Shown: piece after piece, positions 17,683-26,023 of the stretch
Layout of the letters: each line of letters opens with the position of its first letter
How positions within the stretch are numbered: the first letter of the stretch is position 1
From: Streptomyces sp. Tu 3180
Lineage (GTDB): Bacteria > Actinomycetota > Actinomycetes > Streptomycetales > Streptomycetaceae
Assembly: GCF_009852415.1 (NCBI RefSeq)
Contig: NZ_WOXS01000002.1
Coordinates: forward strand, 806,001-870,000
Direction: 5' to 3'
DNA length: 64,000 bases
Made by a program: the position numbers and the translations under genes
Notes under the pieces: model-generated
The model's input: only the letters and a program-made list of their open reading frames with translations
The model's database searches: none
What the model was told of the DNA's origin: nothing

Positions 17683-19356
17683 GTGATTCCTTCCCCCGGT
17701 TCCTCCACCGACCCCCGCTGCGCGGACGTCAGTGCCGCTCCCTCGTGGAGCGACGCCCCGTACCCGGTCCTGGTCCTCGACGCGAACGGCGCCGTCGTGG
17801 ACCGGAACCGGGCCGCCCGGCTGCTGCTGCCGGGCCCTTCCGGCGAGAGCCCCGCGCGGGACGCGCTGCCGTCCTGGCTGTCGGACGCACACCGGTGCCA
17901 CACCGACGGGACCTGCGCCGCGTCGGCGGATCCGCCGAGCGGGAGGATCGGTGACCGTTTCTACGAGGCCCGTCCCACCCCGGCCGCCGACGGGAGCGTG
18001 GCGTGGTGGCTGGTCGACGGCACCGGCCGCCACCTGGCGGAGGCCTCCCTGCACCGCGCCCGGGAGCGGGCGGACACCCTCGCCGTGCTCTTCAGCACCC
18101 TGCTGTCGTCGCTGAACGTGCCGCGCTGCGCCGAGGTGGCCGCGCAGATGGCCGCGGAGCATCTCGCCGACGCCGCCGTGCTCGTCACCCCGCCCGTCGG
18201 CCGCCGTTACGCCGTGACCCATGCCCGGCGCGGGGAGCCCGTGGTCCAGGAGACCCGCCAGATCGATCCGCACGGCGTCCCGGGGCTGGCCGAGGCCCTG
18301 CGCGGGTTCCCGCCGGTGCCGGCCCGCTGGATCAACCCCGACGACATCCCCGACTGGGTGATCCCGGCGGGCTTCTCCGGGCCGGTCGGCTCCGTCATCG
18401 TCACGCCGCTCCCCGGCCACGGGGTGCCCGCCGGCGCGCTGATCCTGCTCCGGTCCGGCACCGAGCAGGCGTTCACCCCCGACGAGGAGGCGTTCGCCCG
18501 GCTCTTCGCCGCACGCGCGGGCACCGCGCTGTCGGCCGCGCGTCTGTACAGCGAACAGACCGCGATCACCGCCACGCTCATGCGGGAACTGCTGCCGCCC
18601 ACCCTGACCAGCGTGCACGGAGTGGAGTACGCGGGCCGCTACCGCACCGCCATGGACCACGAACGCGTCGGCGGGGACTTCTACGACGTCCACCCCGGCG
18701 CCGACGCCTCCCGGGAGACCTTCGTCGTGCTGGGCGACGTGGCCGGCAAGGGCCTGGAGGCGGCGGTGCTGACCGGGAAGATCCGCAACACGCTGCACGC
18801 GCTGCTGCCGCTGGCGTCCGACCACCAGCAGGTCCTGCGCCTGCTCAACGGGGCCCTGCTCACCTCGCACCACACCCGGTTCGCCACCCTGGTGCTGGTC
18901 TCCGTGAAGCGCGACGGCAGCCATGTGCGTCTGAGGCTGACCAGCGCCGGGCACATGCCGCCGCTCGTCGTCCGCGCGGACGGCGGGGTCGAGGAGGTGG
19001 ACACGCACGGCACCCTCGTCGGTGCGCTGCCCACCGTGACGGTGCGCACGGCCGAGACGGTGCTCGCCCCCGGGGAGACGTGCCTGCTGTACACCGACGG
19101 CATCACCGAGGCCCGCGGCGGACCGCTGGGCGACGAGCTGTTCGGTGAACGCCGCCTGCGCCAGGCGCTGGTGGAGTGCGCGGGGATGCCGGGCGAGGCG
19201 ATCGTCGAGCGGGTGCAGATGCTGGCCGCGCAGTGGCTGGGTTCCGGCCGTCACGACGACATGGCCGTCCTCGCCATCGGCGCGCCCAGGACCGGCCCGT
19301 CGGCCGGTGCCGGCGAACACGCGGTCGACGGCGGACAGCCGGGGAGGAACACATGA
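17683..19356 (+). CDS. SpoIIE-type PP2C phosphatase with PAS-like and GAF-like regions
   Basis: A partner-switching Ser/Thr phosphatase. Order from the N-terminus: a PAS-like segment (APYPVLVLDANGAVVDRNRAA), a central GAF-like domain (about residues 115-290), then the PPM/SpoIIE domain with VGGDFYDVHPG, FVVLGDVAGKGLEAAVLTGK, LTSAGHMPPLVV, CLLYTDGITEARGG and RHDDMAVLAIG, giving the metal-binding Asp set (GGDFYD, GDVAGKG, DGI, DD). The start is uncertain: GTG 17683 (VIPSPGSSTD) was chosen, with in-frame GTGs at 17650 and 17671 as alternatives. It overlaps the cobalamin-binding gene by 4 bp (ATGA at 19353), so the two are translated together. Presumed target: the STAS protein two genes on. Confidence 0.88.
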   Translation: MIPSPGSSTDPRCADVSAAPSWSDAPYPVLVLDANGAVVDRNRAARLLLPGPSGESPARDALPSWLSDAHRCHTDGTCAASADPPSGRIGDRFYEARPTPAADGSVAWWLVDGTGRHLAEASLHRARERADTLAVLFSTLLSSLNVPRCAEVAAQMAAEHLADAAVLVTPPVGRRYAVTHARRGEPVVQETRQIDPHGVPGLAEALRGFPPVPARWINPDDIPDWVIPAGFSGPVGSVIVTPLPGHGVPAGALILLRSGTEQAFTPDEEAFARLFAARAGTALSAARLYSEQTAITATLMRELLPPTLTSVHGVEYAGRYRTAMDHERVGGDFYDVHPGADASRETFVVLGDVAGKGLEAAVLTGKIRNTLHALLPLASDHQQVLRLLNGALLTSHHTRFATLVLVSVKRDGSHVRLRLTSAGHMPPLVVRADGGVEEVDTHGTLVGALPTVTVRTAETVLAPGETCLLYTDGITEARGGPLGDELFGERRLRQALVECAGMPGEAIVERVQMLAAQWLGSGRHDDMAVLAIGAPRTGPSAGAGEHAVDGGQPGRNT

Positions 19357-20432
19357 GCGGGACCCGCACGCCGGCCGCCGCCCTGCGCGACAGGCTCTGG
19401 CAGGCGGTGCTCGAGGGCAGCGAGCACGACGCCGTCGACGTCGTCCGCGCCGGTCTCGGGGCCGGATGGGGCGAGGAGGACCTGCTGCTCGACGTCGTCG
19501 CGGCGGTGCAGGAGCGGATCGGTGCCGAGTGGGCCGCCGACCGGATCACCGTCGCCCAGGAGCACGCCGCCACGGCGATCAACGAGCGGGTGATCACCGC
19601 ACTCGTCCACCGCCCGGGGGCGGGCAGGCCCTCCCCCGCCCACCGCGGGCGGGTGACGGTCGCCTGCGTCGACGGCGAATGGCACGCGTTCCCGGCCCGC
19701 CTCGTCGCCGAGGTCCTGCGGCTGCGGGGCTGGTGGGTCGACTACCTGGGCGCCCAGACCCCCACGCCGCACCTGGTCGCCCACCAGCACCAGACCAACT
19801 CCGACGCCGTCCTGCTCTCCGGATCGATCCCCACCCACCTGCCGACGGCGCACGCGGCCATCACCGCCTGCCAGGCCGTCGGCGTACCCGTCCTGGCCGG
19901 GGGCAGGGCCTTCGGCGAGGACGGCCGGTTCGCCCGGGCCCTCGGCGCCGACGCGTGGGCCGCGGACGCCCGCGGCGCGGCCGCCGTGCTGGAGGCCGGT
20001 CTGCCGAGGCCGACGGCGATCCGGCAGGTGGTCGACGACCTGCCGCACCTGGTCGACCAGGAGTACACCATGGTGGTCCAGTCGCGCAGCCGGCTGGTCA
20101 AGCAGGTGCTGACGGAGCTGGAGAGCCGTTTCCCCGCCATGCGCGGCTACAGCGACGCGCAACGGGAGCGGACCGCGGAGGACCTCGTCCACATCGTCGA
20201 CTTCCTGGCCACCGCCCTGTACGTGGACGACGCGGAGGTGTTCACCGGCTTCCTGGGCTGGACGGCCGGGGTCCTGTCGGCACGGGGTGTTCCGGCGCGC
20301 TCCCTGGTGGCCGGACTGGACCTCCTGACCGGGCAGCTGCACGACTTCCCCCGCGGCCTGCGCATGGTCCGCGAGGGCGCGGCGCGGCTCGACGGACGGC
20401 CCTCCCCCACCGCCCCGGGCGCTCCCGTATGA
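19353..20432 (+). CDS. Cobalamin (B12)-binding sensor-like protein (359 aa)
   Basis: The N-terminal helical cap has EEDLLLDVVAAVQERIGAEWAADRITVAQEHAATAI, the usual helical bundle before a B12-binding domain. The Rossmann part has VTVACVDGEWHAFPARLVAEVLRLRGWWVDYLG, where EWHAFPARL takes the place of the classical DxHxxG loop: His is kept, giving ExHxxP. TPTPHLVAHQHQTNSDAVLLSGS and GVPVLAGGRAF follow as in CarH and MetH. The C-terminal 130 residues form a second helical domain (VDDLPHLVDQEYTMVVQSR onward). There is no DNA-binding domain, unlike CarH/LitR, so the signal is probably passed by protein contact. ATGA overlaps tie it to the phosphatase before and the STAS after. Photosensing is a hypothesis. 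Confidence 0.85.
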   Translation: MSGTRTPAAALRDRLWQAVLEGSEHDAVDVVRAGLGAGWGEEDLLLDVVAAVQERIGAEWAADRITVAQEHAATAINERVITALVHRPGAGRPSPAHRGRVTVACVDGEWHAFPARLVAEVLRLRGWWVDYLGAQTPTPHLVAHQHQTNSDAVLLSGSIPTHLPTAHAAITACQAVGVPVLAGGRAFGEDGRFARALGADAWAADARGAAAVLEAGLPRPTAIRQVVDDLPHLVDQEYTMVVQSRSRLVKQVLTELESRFPAMRGYSDAQRERTAEDLVHIVDFLATALYVDDAEVFTGFLGWTAGVLSARGVPARSLVAGLDLLTGQLHDFPRGLRMVREGAARLDGRPSPTAPGAPV

Positions 20433-20812
20433 GCAGGCCCCCCGATGCCCGCCTCCGCCCGGCCCCGCGGACCGGCACGCTGACGGTGCCCGTGGCCGGA
20501 GAACTCGACGACGTCAGCGGCGCGGAGCTGATCGACACCGTGGTCGCCCGTCTGACCGGGGAGGCGCCGCCGCGCGAGGTGCGGCTGGACTTCCGCGATC
20601 TGGTGCGCATCGACCCGCTGGGCCTGTCGGCGCTGCTGATGATCCACCGTCACACCAGCGCCGCCCGCGTCGCCCTGCGCCTGGACAACCGGCCCGTGGT
20701 CCTCGACCGCATCCTCCACCAGACCAACGTGCTGGAGCATCTCACCGCCGCGTTCACGGCGGACGGGGCGCGGGAGGACCCGGGCGACACGGCCGGGCCC
20801 CCGGCCCCCTGA
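20429..20812 (+). CDS. STAS-domain anti-sigma-factor antagonist-like protein (127 aa)
   Basis: A SpoIIAA/RsbV-like STAS domain: GTLTVPVAGELDDVSGAELI, REVRLDFRDLVRIDPLGLSALL, then VALRLDNRPVVLDRILHQTNVLEHL. The DSSG motif that holds the phosphoserine in SpoIIAA is replaced by DPLG, so neither usual Ser is there to be phosphorylated. That argues against the standard kinase/phosphatase cycle and for a fixed-state or allosteric partner. It overlaps the cobalamin-binding gene (ATGA at 20429) and is the last gene of the block, converging on crtU. Confidence 0.88.
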   Translation: MSRPPDARLRPAPRTGTLTVPVAGELDDVSGAELIDTVVARLTGEAPPREVRLDFRDLVRIDPLGLSALLMIHRHTSAARVALRLDNRPVVLDRILHQTNVLEHLTAAFTADGAREDPGDTAGPPAP

Positions 20813-20817
20813 CCTCC

Positions 20818-20843
20818 GGTCACCGGCGTCCCGTCGGGTGACC
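20818..20843. terminator. Weak hairpin between STAS gene and crtU
   Basis: GGTCACC (20818-20824) pairs with GGTGACC (20837-20843) across a 12-nt loop, between convergent genes. The stem is only 7 bp, so termination here is tentative. Confidence 0.4.
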
Positions 20844-20848
20844 CCTCG

Positions 20849-22414
20849 TCAGTCCAGCCGTCTCTCCCCCCACCTGGCCAGACCCCGCAGCACGGCGCCG
20901 CGCCCCCGGTCGGGCACGGTCCACAGCGTCTGCCCGCGCACCCCCCAGCGCTCCAGCAGGGCGTTGGCGGCCAGGAACCCGGTCGTCGCCGCGCGTTCCA
21001 TCAGCGCCACGGGCAGGTCGGTGCGCACCAGGTCACCGGCCACCACCAGTCCGGGGTCCGGCGTGCGCACGGTCGGCCGGCCGGCGTGGCCCCCGACGGG
21101 GAACAGGGGGCAGTCGGCCTGCCACTCGTGGCGGGCGTCGACGATCCCGGCCCCGCGCGTCTCCGGGTAGACGCGGTGCAGCTGGTCGACCAGCCGCTTC
21201 TGCTCGGTCTCCCGGGAGGCCCCGGGGGGCAGCGCGTACGCGTGGAGCTCGACCACGGAGCCCCCGGTGCGGGCGGCCCAGCGGGCCGCTTCGTCCTCGT
21301 AGCGGTCCAGCACGCTGATGTTGTCGAGGCTGTCGTACCCGCCGGTGCCCAGGAAGCCGGGCCGGTCCGGGGCGACGGGCCGGTCCAGCCACAGGCGGGT
21401 GACGAGGAACGGCGGGGCGTTGCGCAGGCGTGCGACGCGTTCCCGCCACGGGCCGTCGCCCAGCCGGCCGGAACGGGCGACCAGGGACCGCAGTCCCGCG
21501 ACGTCCAGGGCGAGCACGACGGTGTCGTGGCGCCGTGCCCCGTCGGCGGTGGCGACCTCGTAGCCGCCGCCGGCGAGGGGGTCGACCGTCTCGACGGCCG
21601 TGGAGGTGCGGACCTCGGCACCGTGCCGGAGCAGGTATCCGGCGAGCGGTTCCCACAGGGCCGCGGGAAAGGGCGCGTCGGGCACGTCGAACAGCAGGCC
21701 CTCGGCGGAGCCGAGGAAGTAGATGTGGAACATCAGCACCATCTCGGCCGCCGAGAGCTGCCGCGGGTCGGCGAAGAAGCTGCGGGAGAACACCTCGAAC
21801 GCCAGGTGGCGGGCGGCGGGCGGAAAGCGGACGGCGTCGAGGAAGTCGTGGGCGCTGATGCCGTCGAGGCGTTCGTACACCTCGGGCACCCGGACGTCGA
21901 ACAGCGGGAGTGCCGCGGCCGGGTTCATGCGGCGCAGGTCGCGCAGGCCGAAGGAGGGGCTGAGCGCCACGAAGCCGAGCGCGCTCCAGGGCGGGGTGCG
22001 CGGGACGTGGCGGAAGCCGTCCCGCAGTCCGTCGCTGTGGCGCAGCGGGTAGTCCGGCAGGCCGGTGAGCCGTTCCAGACCGGGGTCGGTGCGGCGCAAC
22101 AGGCCGCGCAGGTTGTAGTACTGGCGGAAGAACGCGTGGAAGCCGCGGCTCATGGTGACCGGGGTGCCGTCGTTCAGGTCGACCGGCCATCCGCCGACCC
22201 GCCCGCCCAGGAAGGGCCGGCGCTCGTAGAGCGTCACGGCCGCTCCGCGCTCGGCCAGCGCGGTCGCGGCGGCCAGTCCGGCGATGCCGCCGCCGATGAC
22301 GGCGGTCGTCGGACGAGCGCCCTCGATCCGGCGCGCCCCGGGGGGCGGCGTCAGCACGCGGGCGCGGCGGTCCCGGCCGCGGCGGGCGGCGTCCGGACGA
22401 CGGGAGGGGGTCAT
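20849..22414 (-). CDS. crtU: Beta-carotene desaturase/methyltransferase CrtU (521 aa)
   Basis: An FAD-dependent desaturase of the carotenoid family: dinucleotide-binding TTAVIGGGIAGLAAATALAERG near residue 35, then GGRVGGWPVDL and MSRGFHAFFRQYYNLRGLL, and the C-terminal GLVVAGDLVRTDLPVALMERAATTGFLAAN. CrtU turns the beta rings of beta-carotene into aromatic phi rings with methyl migration, giving isorenieratene, on the membrane face. It overlaps crtT by 4 bp (22411-22414) and is the last gene of the crtY-crtT-crtU operon, the order of known Streptomyces clusters. The Arg-rich first 30 residues precede the FAD motif and may be partly spurious. Confidence 0.9.
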   Translation of the reverse strand: MTPSRRPDAARRGRDRRARVLTPPPGARRIEGARPTTAVIGGGIAGLAAATALAERGAAVTLYERRPFLGGRVGGWPVDLNDGTPVTMSRGFHAFFRQYYNLRGLLRRTDPGLERLTGLPDYPLRHSDGLRDGFRHVPRTPPWSALGFVALSPSFGLRDLRRMNPAAALPLFDVRVPEVYERLDGISAHDFLDAVRFPPAARHLAFEVFSRSFFADPRQLSAAEMVLMFHIYFLGSAEGLLFDVPDAPFPAALWEPLAGYLLRHGAEVRTSTAVETVDPLAGGGYEVATADGARRHDTVVLALDVAGLRSLVARSGRLGDGPWRERVARLRNAPPFLVTRLWLDRPVAPDRPGFLGTGGYDSLDNISVLDRYEDEAARWAARTGGSVVELHAYALPPGASRETEQKRLVDQLHRVYPETRGAGIVDARHEWQADCPLFPVGGHAGRPTVRTPDPGLVVAGDLVRTDLPVALMERAATTGFLAANALLERWGVRGQTLWTVPDRGRGAVLRGLARWGERRLD

Positions 22415-23142
22415 CGCTCGTTCTCCGGTTCCGTGCGGGGCCGCAGGCCGACGAAGGTGTGGGTGATGCCCGTCTGCCAGCCCGGCAGGGGCAGACAGCG
22501 GACGCGGTCGAAACCGGCCGCGCGCAGCCGGTCCGCGAAACGGCCGGCGGTGTCGAACTCCACGACGCTGCGCCACAGGTGGCGGTAGAGCGCGCCGTCC
22601 CCCAGCGCGGTGGCCGCCGGCTGGACGATGCCGCGGCACACCAGGGTCCACACCGCGCGGTCCACGCGGCGCCCGCCGAGGGTGTACTCGTGCACGCCGA
22701 GCCGTCCGCCGGGGGCGAGCAGCGCGCGCACCCCGGTGAGCACGGCGTCGGGATCGGAGACGTTGCGGAACAGGTAGGCGGCGAACACCGCGTCGAACGG
22801 GCCCTTCACGCCCGCCTCCGCCAGCCCTTCCGCGGGCGCCCGGGTGAACGTCACGCCGTCCGGCCAGGGTTTGGCGGCGGCCCGCTCCAGCATGCCGGCG
22901 GAGGCGTCCACGGCGGTGATCCGCGCCCCCGGCAGCACGGCGGCGAGCGCGGCGGTCGACGCGCCGGTGCCGCAGCCGAGGTCCAGTACGCGCAGGCCGT
23001 GGCCGCCGCGGGGCAGGCCGAGCCGGCGCACCGAGCGGCGCAGCTGGGCGTGGTAGCCGGGGTTGGCGGCCACCAGGGCGTCGTAACCGCGGGCGGCGTG
23101 GTCGAACGCGGCGGCGAGGTCCTCGTCGCGCAGCAGGGTCAT
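22411..23142 (-). CDS. crtT: SAM-dependent methyltransferase CrtT (243 aa)
   Basis: A class I methyltransferase of the UbiE type: motif I VLDLGCGTGASTAALAAVLPG near residue 50, post-I ITAVDASAGML, motif II GPFDAVFAAYLFRNV and motif III ALLAPGGRLGVHEY. This gene recurs between lycopene cyclase and crtU in Streptomyces isorenieratene clusters and is named crtT; its substrate has not been settled and isorenieratene itself needs no extra methyl group. It starts 45 bp after crtY and overlaps crtU. Confidence 0.85.
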   Translation of the reverse strand: MTLLRDEDLAAAFDHAARGYDALVAANPGYHAQLRRSVRRLGLPRGGHGLRVLDLGCGTGASTAALAAVLPGARITAVDASAGMLERAAAKPWPDGVTFTRAPAEGLAEAGVKGPFDAVFAAYLFRNVSDPDAVLTGVRALLAPGGRLGVHEYTLGGRRVDRAVWTLVCRGIVQPAATALGDGALYRHLWRSVVEFDTAGRFADRLRAAGFDRVRCLPLPGWQTGITHTFVGLRPRTEPENER

Positions 23143-23187
23143 GCGGTCTCCTGGGGCGGAAGGGGGCGGGTGCGGGCGGCGGCCGAG

Positions 23188-24384
23188 TCAGGGGCCGTCC
23201 TCGAACGGGCGGCGGGGCAGGAGGGGCAGTTCCAGCGCCGAGCGGAGCATCGGGCCGGCGGGGGCGTGCAGGCCGACGGCGAGGTCCTCGTGGAGCCGGG
23301 TGCGGCCGTCGAGGAAGAGCAGGAGGTGCCGCATGGACACGCGGGAGAAGAGGCGGGAGAAGAGCGCGGGGCCGTCGGTCCGGCCGCTGTCCAGGGCGCG
23401 CAGCAGTACGGCGTCCATGGCCCGGGAGCGGGCCGAGTGCGCGGGCGGCGGCACCGGGCGGCGGCCCCGGCGGAGGGCGGCGGCGACGGCGCTCGTCTGC
23501 CGCTGGATCCCGGCGAAGGTGTAGCCGGTCGAGGGGCGGGTGGCGCCGCCCGCGGCACCGATGCGGAAGACCGACTCGCCCACCTGCCGGGGCATCGGGG
23601 CGTCGGTCATCGGGATGACGCCCGTCTCGGTGGACAGGACCTCGAGTTCACCGAGACGGAGCACCTCCTCGGCGTACCGCCGCACCGCCGCCTCGTACTC
23701 CTCCGCCGAGAGGGGGCGCGGGGAGAACTCCGTGTACTCCACCAGCGCCTCGCGGCGGCTCACGGGCAGGAGGTAGCCGAACGACAGGCCCCTCGCGGGC
23801 TGGGGGGTGCGGAAGTCCATCAGTTCCGCGGTGAGCGGGTCGAGGACCGGGCGGGCGGTGCGCACGAACCAGCCGTGGAAGTGCTGCAGGAGCGTGGTGC
23901 GGGCGGCGGGCAGGCTGCCCGGGGGCCGCGAGTCGAAGACCCAGCGGGCGCGCAGGACGTCCGGCCGGCCGTCGGCGTCCCGCAGGTGGACGTGGGCTCC
24001 CCCGTGGACGTCCTCCACGGTCTCGACGGTCGCCTCCAGGCGCCGTACGGCCGTGCTCGCGGCCAGGTCGTGCGCGACCAGGTGCTCGAAGTCGTCGGAC
24101 CGGATCATCTTGTAGCGCAGCGGGGCGATGTCCCCCTCGACCGGCGTGCCCGAGGGGGGACGCACCCTCAGGTGCCGCCAGGCCGCCGTGAGCGCGGCGT
24201 CGAAGCGGCCCCCGCCGGGCTCCCAGAAGCACCACGTCCGGCGCGGCGGGCGCAGCGGGCCGGGCGGGGCGTCCACCAGGACGACCGACGGCGCGCGTCT
24301 CCCCGGCGCGGTTCGCGACAGGCGATGGGCCAGGGACAGTCCGGCGGCTCCCGCCCCGACGATGGCCACCTCCGCCTCCGGCAC
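23188..24384 (-). CDS. crtY: Lycopene cyclase CrtY (398 aa)
   Basis: Closes the ends of lycopene to make beta-carotene. GTG 24384 has an ideal AAGGAGG 8 nt upstream, so the longer in-frame ATG at 24441, which runs through tandem repeats, is rejected. The N-terminal EAEVAIVGAGAAGLSLAHRL is the flavin-binding motif. Next come PPRRTWCFWEPGGG and FDSRPPG, signatures of the CrtY/CrtL family. IGAAGGATRPSTGYTF is the conserved C-terminal cyclase block. It is the first gene of the leftward operon, divergent from crtE. Confidence 0.93.
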   Translation of the reverse strand: MPEAEVAIVGAGAAGLSLAHRLSRTAPGRRAPSVVLVDAPPGPLRPPRRTWCFWEPGGGRFDAALTAAWRHLRVRPPSGTPVEGDIAPLRYKMIRSDDFEHLVAHDLAASTAVRRLEATVETVEDVHGGAHVHLRDADGRPDVLRARWVFDSRPPGSLPAARTTLLQHFHGWFVRTARPVLDPLTAELMDFRTPQPARGLSFGYLLPVSRREALVEYTEFSPRPLSAEEYEAAVRRYAEEVLRLGELEVLSTETGVIPMTDAPMPRQVGESVFRIGAAGGATRPSTGYTFAGIQRQTSAVAAALRRGRRPVPPPAHSARSRAMDAVLLRALDSGRTDGPALFSRLFSRVSMRHLLLFLDGRTRLHEDLAVGLHAPAGPMLRSALELPLLPRRPFEDGP

Positions 24385-24403
24385 GACGGCGTCCTCCTTC
24401 CGC

Positions 24404-24471
24404 TCCTCGGTGCGCACGCGCGCCCGTTCCTCGGTGCGCACGCACCCGGTCCTCGGTGCACCCGCACCCGG
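24404..24471. repeat. Three tandem 22-24 bp repeats in the crtY/crtE divergent region
   Basis: Units at 24404-24427, 24428-24449 and 24450-24471 each begin TCCTCGGTGC and are followed by CRCACSC-type sequence; units 2 and 3 differ at only a few places. They lie just upstream of the crtY ribosome site, at the position where a MerR-type light regulator would bind in other Streptomyces crt clusters. They may instead be 5' leader of crtY. Confidence 0.7.
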
Positions 24472-24496
24472 TCAGCATTCCTGCCTGTGTGCCCGA

Positions 24497-24518
24497 TCGG
24501 ATGCGGGTCACTCGGATG
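24497..24518. promoter_or_regulatory. Paired TCGGATG direct repeat between crtY and crtE
   Basis: TCGGATG occurs at 24497-24503 and 24512-24518, 15 bp apart, in the only locally AT-richer part of the 292-bp divergent intergenic region. This may be a sigma or regulator contact for one of the two crt promoters. No -10/-35 pair is convincing. Confidence 0.3.
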
Positions 24519-24676
24519 TGTGACGGACTGGTTCCGGTGAGGTGGTGGGGTCGCGCGGGGAAGGCATGTGCCGGCAGCCGACCCGGTTTTCCGGCCCGTC
24601 CCGCATCCGCGCGCGGGGCGCGAACGGAAGGACGGGGGTGACCGAGCGATCTGTGACCAGGACGAGAGGAACCGGG

Positions 24677-26023
24677 ATGCGCCGCACACAGGTGGAGGAT
24701 CACCACGCGGAGGGACCGCTGCTCGTCGCGCGCCCGGTGCCCCGGTCGGCACCCTCCGGCCGGCCGCGGCGCGAGGGCGTGCCGGACGAGGAGCCCGACG
24801 TGCCGTCGTACGCGGCGCAGGCCCTGCTTCCGGCGGGGATCGGCGGCGCGCTCGCCGTGGACCGGGACGTGCCCGCCGCGGTCGGCCGCGTGCTCGACCA
24901 CGTGCTGGCCGACCGGGTCGCCCGCGCGCGGGCCGTGGACCCGCTGTCCGGCGACGACCTGGCCGGGCGGGTCGCGCGCTTCACCCAGGCGGGCGGCAAG
25001 CGCGTCCGCCCGCGTTTCGTCTGGTGGGCGCTGCGCGCCTGCGGCGGCGGTGACGGCCCCTCGGTCACCGCGGCCCTGCGGATCGGCGCGGCGCTCGAAC
25101 TCCTGCAGACCTGTGCGCTCGTCCACGACGACGTGATGGACGGCTCGGCGCTGCGCCGCGGGCGGCCCGCCCTGCACGCCGACGTCGCCGCCCAGTACGG
25201 GGACGCGGCACCGCGGGCCCGTGCCGAGCGCCTCGGCGACGGGGCCGCGATCCTCGCCGGGGACCTGGCGCTCGCCTGGGCGGACGACCTCCTGGCCGAG
25301 ACCCCGCTCGCGCCCCGGACCGCGAGGGCGGTGCGCCGTCTGTGGGCCGACATGCGGACGGAGATGGTGGCCGGCCAGTACCTGGACCTGCACGGCCAGG
25401 CCACGGGCTCGCGTTCCCTGCCGCGCGCGCTGCACGCCGCCTGCCTCAAGAGCGCCCTGTACTCCGTGGAACGGCCGATCGCCCTCGGCACCGCCCTCGC
25501 GGGTGCGGACGAGGCCACCCGGGCGGCGCTGTGCTCGGCCGGCCGCTGCGCCGGCCTGGCCTTCCAGCTCCGCGACGACCTCGACGACGTGTTCGGCGAC
25601 CCGCGGCACACCGGCAAGCCGGCGGGCGGGGACATCCGCGAGGGGAAGCCGACGTATCTCGTCGCCCTCGCCCGCGCCCGGGCCGAGGCCGCCGGCGACC
25701 ACCGTGCCCTGGACGTGCTGGAACGTTCACTCGGCCAGGGCGCGCTCACCCGGGCCGGTCTGGAGGAGGTGCGGGAGGTCCTGACGGGCACCGGTGCCCG
25801 CGACGCGGTCGAGACGAGGATCGGCCGGCTGGTGGCCCGGGCGTTGCGGCACGCCGACGACGCCCTCCTCGATCCGGTCGGCGGACCGCGGCTGCGCCTG
25901 CTGCTGGCCTCCGCCGCGAACGGGGCGGCGCCCCCGCCGGACACCCCTCCCCACGGCGCGGAGCCGGACCCGGCCGGGTCCGTCCCGCCGCCCGCCGGCG
26001 GGGCCGAGGGGGCCGGTCGATGA
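24677..26023 (+). CDS. crtE: Geranylgeranyl diphosphate synthase CrtE (448 aa)
   Basis: A trans-polyprenyl synthase that makes the C20 precursor of phytoene. Start ATG 24677 (MRRTQVEDHH) follows GAGAGGA. The first Asp-rich motif is ALVHDDVMDGSALRRGRPALH, the second LAFQLRDDLDDVFGD; GGKRVRPRF and KPTYL are the other conserved segments, with Lys and Arg for diphosphate binding. The N-terminal 60 and C-terminal 40 residues are Pro-rich low-complexity additions, making it longer than the usual 350-400 aa. Its stop overlaps the crtI start (ATGA at 26020). Confidence 0.93.
   Translation: MRRTQVEDHHAEGPLLVARPVPRSAPSGRPRREGVPDEEPDVPSYAAQALLPAGIGGALAVDRDVPAAVGRVLDHVLADRVARARAVDPLSGDDLAGRVARFTQAGGKRVRPRFVWWALRACGGGDGPSVTAALRIGAALELLQTCALVHDDVMDGSALRRGRPALHADVAAQYGDAAPRARAERLGDGAAILAGDLALAWADDLLAETPLAPRTARAVRRLWADMRTEMVAGQYLDLHGQATGSRSLPRALHAACLKSALYSVERPIALGTALAGADEATRAALCSAGRCAGLAFQLRDDLDDVFGDPRHTGKPAGGDIREGKPTYLVALARARAEAAGDHRALDVLERSLGQGALTRAGLEEVREVLTGTGARDAVETRIGRLVARALRHADDALLDPVGGPRLRLLLASAANGAAPPPDTPPHGAEPDPAGSVPPPAGGAEGAGR

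Noticed and set aside
24385..24441. N-terminal extension of CrtY from ATG 24441
   Set aside because: It runs through tandem repeats (MRTEERARVRTEERK) and lacks a ribosome site, while GTG 24384 has an ideal AAGGAGG.
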